Shown: one piece after another, positions 62,088-64,000 of the stretch
Layout: each line of letters opens with the position of its first letter
How positions within the stretch are numbered: position 1 is the first letter of the stretch
Source: Lineus longissimus
Lineage: Eukaryota; Nemertea; Pilidiophora; Heteronemertea; Lineidae
DNA length: 64,000 nt
Reading direction: 5' to 3'
Assembly: GCF_910592395.1 (NCBI RefSeq)
Contig: NC_088310.1
Location: 24,633,491 to 24,697,490 of the forward strand
Translations under genes and position numbers: made by a program
Notes under the pieces: generated by a model
Seen by the model: only the letters and a program-made list of their open reading frames with translations
Told to the model about the DNA's origin: nothing
The model's database searches: none

Positions 62088-62515
62088 TTCATCCTTCAGA
62101 TTTGAATTTTTTCATCAGTTCAAAATTCTGAAAAGTTTTCAAAGTCAAATAAGTTTTGGGGCTGATGATGTTGGTTCATTTTGGGCAGAAAAAAATAAGG
62201 TGAAAGATATATTTGGACTAAGATATTTTTTTCTGCGTTAGGGGTAGGGTTAGCAGAAATTTTTTTCAAAATTCTGAACAATTTTCAAAGAAAAAAAGTT
62301 TTGGGAATGATGATGTTGGTTCATTTTTAGCAGAAAAAAAAAGTGAAAAAAATATTTGGACTTAAATTTTTTTTTCATCATTGACAGAGTCAGTTCAAAA
62401 TTCTGAAAATGTTTCCTACCCCTAACCCTGAAACAATTTCTAAGTCCAAATATTTTGTTTGTTTTTTTTCTGCTCAAAATGAACCAACATCATCAGTACC
62501 AAAACATTTTTGTCT
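62088..62515. repeat. Foldback array of the telomere-like-core repeat family
   Basis: Two direct modules about 145 bp apart (GATGATGTTGGTTCATTTTG at 62164 and 62309) are followed by one inverted module (62400-62512, with CTCAAAATGAACCAACATCA). Each carries poly-A or poly-T and GTGAAAAAAATATTTGGACT-type sequence. The telomere-like core occurs in direct orientation at 62237-62253 (GTTAGGGGTAGGGTTAG) and inverted at 62415-62430 (CCTACCCCTAACCCTG). The outer parts can pair, forming a foldback. It is the same family as 4518-4690 and the interior of 14214-14437. No terminal CAGTGGAACC ends were found here. Frames called in this stretch are by-products. Confidence 0.85.
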
Positions 62516-64000
62516 AACACTGACATTGATATTGGCAACAAGAAACAAATTTCCTCAGACTTCATTGATTGAGATGTCCAAAACCCAATTATTGGAGGAT
62601 TAAAAGATCTGACTGTCCCTGACTTGGAGTTAGGAGTTCAACTTTCAGATCCTGTGATTGATCACCTGACAATGAATTGCTACATTCCTTCATTGATTTT
62701 TGTTCACTTTCTACTCTTAGTCTTGTTAAACATTGTTAAATTGCTGGGTTCTGACACATCTATGACAATTATGGTATTGGATTCCATTGCCACAACTAGT
62801 ATGGATTATCTATTATGTGAAACTTTAAAACTTGCACAATCCATGGATTTGCAAGAATTGCTCAATATGAGGAGTTAAATGTTTATTGATTTCATATAAA
62901 ATGATTATGTTGTGCAATAAAAAGTGGTTTCTGAACTTGTGGATAGTACATCAGCTAGATCTATACAGTTTCTGTTTTCATCTTTACCCTTGTTGTACCC
63001 ATATTCGGATAGAAGTTTCGAACTATAACATATCTAAACTTGTCTGGAAATGCCAGCACTTCCTTGGAGTATTTAGCAATTTCTCTTGAGTGTGTCACTT
63101 ATAACTGTTCTGGCCCTATGCTTATTTCCTATTGATACATCTGAACCACTCAACCATACACGAAACGCATTCTGTCGTGTTCGCTTCCCTTCCCTTAATT
63201 CACAGCCATGAGTTTTCTATACCGGAACTGAGTCGAACGGTGTTCAACACCATCTTAAAGCACTCACTGATACCTTTACAGAGGATGTGCTCCTCAACTG
63301 TTCCAACCTGTTAATATTGACAGGTTCTGTTTGTCACTGTTGTGTGTTATCGTCAGGATAGCGACCTGCCATTGTTCTGCTGACTGGTAAGGTTGGTTAG
63401 TCTGACATTTATTTCCGGTTGGCGGCTTGGCCTCTAATAAAACTGTCAGTTTGCCACCAGATATTGTCCCCACATTCTACTGCAAGTGACAATCCAACCG
63501 ATAGCAGAAGGCCAAATGCATTGGATGAGGTTTGTTTTGCCAAAACTGATACTGGCCTTCCCTAAGCAAATGTATCATTCCAGCAATATTGAGAGAAAGC
63601 AGCATGTGTTTCATGGCTTGATTGGAAAGTAATGGAACATTAAAAAACTATTGTGATAGAATATGTATGATATGAAAGGTGTTTTTCATGTAAACATGGT
63701 AATGGATATACAGTAGGGAATATTGCTTTAGTAATGACCTTGAACCTGTCAACATGTTATCAAATGCTATTCATTGTTAAGTCCATCCCTTTGATTACCA
63801 TGCGCAGAGTGGCACTAGTATTATCACCTTCTAGAATACTGATATGTGTGGAATAAAGACTCATCGAGTCCCCAACATCAAAGCCACCGGATCTTATCTC
63901 TTGATAGAGTAGCAAATGATTTCTAAAAATGACGTGGTGGCACCTGATAAGAACGGGTGATTTTGGTCTCAGTGTATCTCGCAAGACTTTCATTAGCAAA
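62516..64000. other. Unassigned sequence with a possible decayed frame
   Basis: From about 62516 to 62878 the plus strand reads open except for one TGA at about 62571, with a peptide containing GLKDLTVPDLELGVQLSDPV and a hydrophobic stretch beyond. It might be a relic of an old coding insertion next to the repeat array, but no family is recognisable. The last kilobase holds nothing that I can support. Confidence 0.35.

Noticed and set aside
1-64000. Bacterial or viral origin, CRISPR arrays, operons, or defence systems
   Set aside because: Coding density is far too low, no regularly spaced repeat-spacer array exists, and the repeats (SINE, MITEs, minisatellites) are those of an animal genome.

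Overview
The window looks like gene-poor nuclear DNA of a multicellular animal. It is AT-rich (by eye about 37-38% GC). It has no operons, Shine-Dalgarno sites, rRNA or CRISPR, and no long open reading frame: the longest run is 133 codons, about what chance gives in 64 kb of this composition. A tRNA-derived SINE with a GCGCTATATAAA...ATTATTA tail, several short terminal-inverted-repeat elements and scattered minisatellites fit a marine invertebrate (echinoderm, hemichordate or lophotrochozoan type). This placement is inference; nothing identifies a species. No protein family is recognised with confidence anywhere.

Layout. 1-12 kb: a 31-bp minisatellite (1357-1611), a copy of a poly-A/telomere-like-core repeat (about 4518-4690), a fresh 121-bp tandem duplication (11504-11745), and the best exon-like islands, all on the minus strand (644-815, 5356-5475, 10777-11014, 11103-11193). 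13-17 kb: a decayed SINE tail, a complete 224-bp MITE with TA duplication (14214-14437) and a perfect 13-bp hairpin (16361-16392). 17-42 kb: mostly featureless sequence, with exon-like islands at 28146-28289 and 40001-40141 (minus) and a minisatellite containing a 35-bp inverted repeat (33863-34235). 42-44 kb: a SINE (42504-42748) and a 401-bp PIF/Harbinger-type MITE with TAA duplication (43417-43817). 48.5 kb: an island that reads as coding on either strand. 55-63 kb: a CpG-rich foldback element (55986-56384), a 381-bp inverted-repeat element (61099-61479) and a foldback array of the telomere-like-core family (about 62088-62515).

The most economical reading is that the window lies within or beside one or more long-intron genes. 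The better exon candidates are on the minus strand, have higher GC than their surroundings and sit between plausible splice sites. Three neighbouring ones (10777-11014, 5356-5475, 644-815) can be joined in phase, but two of the donors needed are weak. By chance alone several splice-site pairs per strand are expected here, so every exon entry is a hypothesis with low to moderate confidence. The repeats and mobile elements are the firm part of the annotation.
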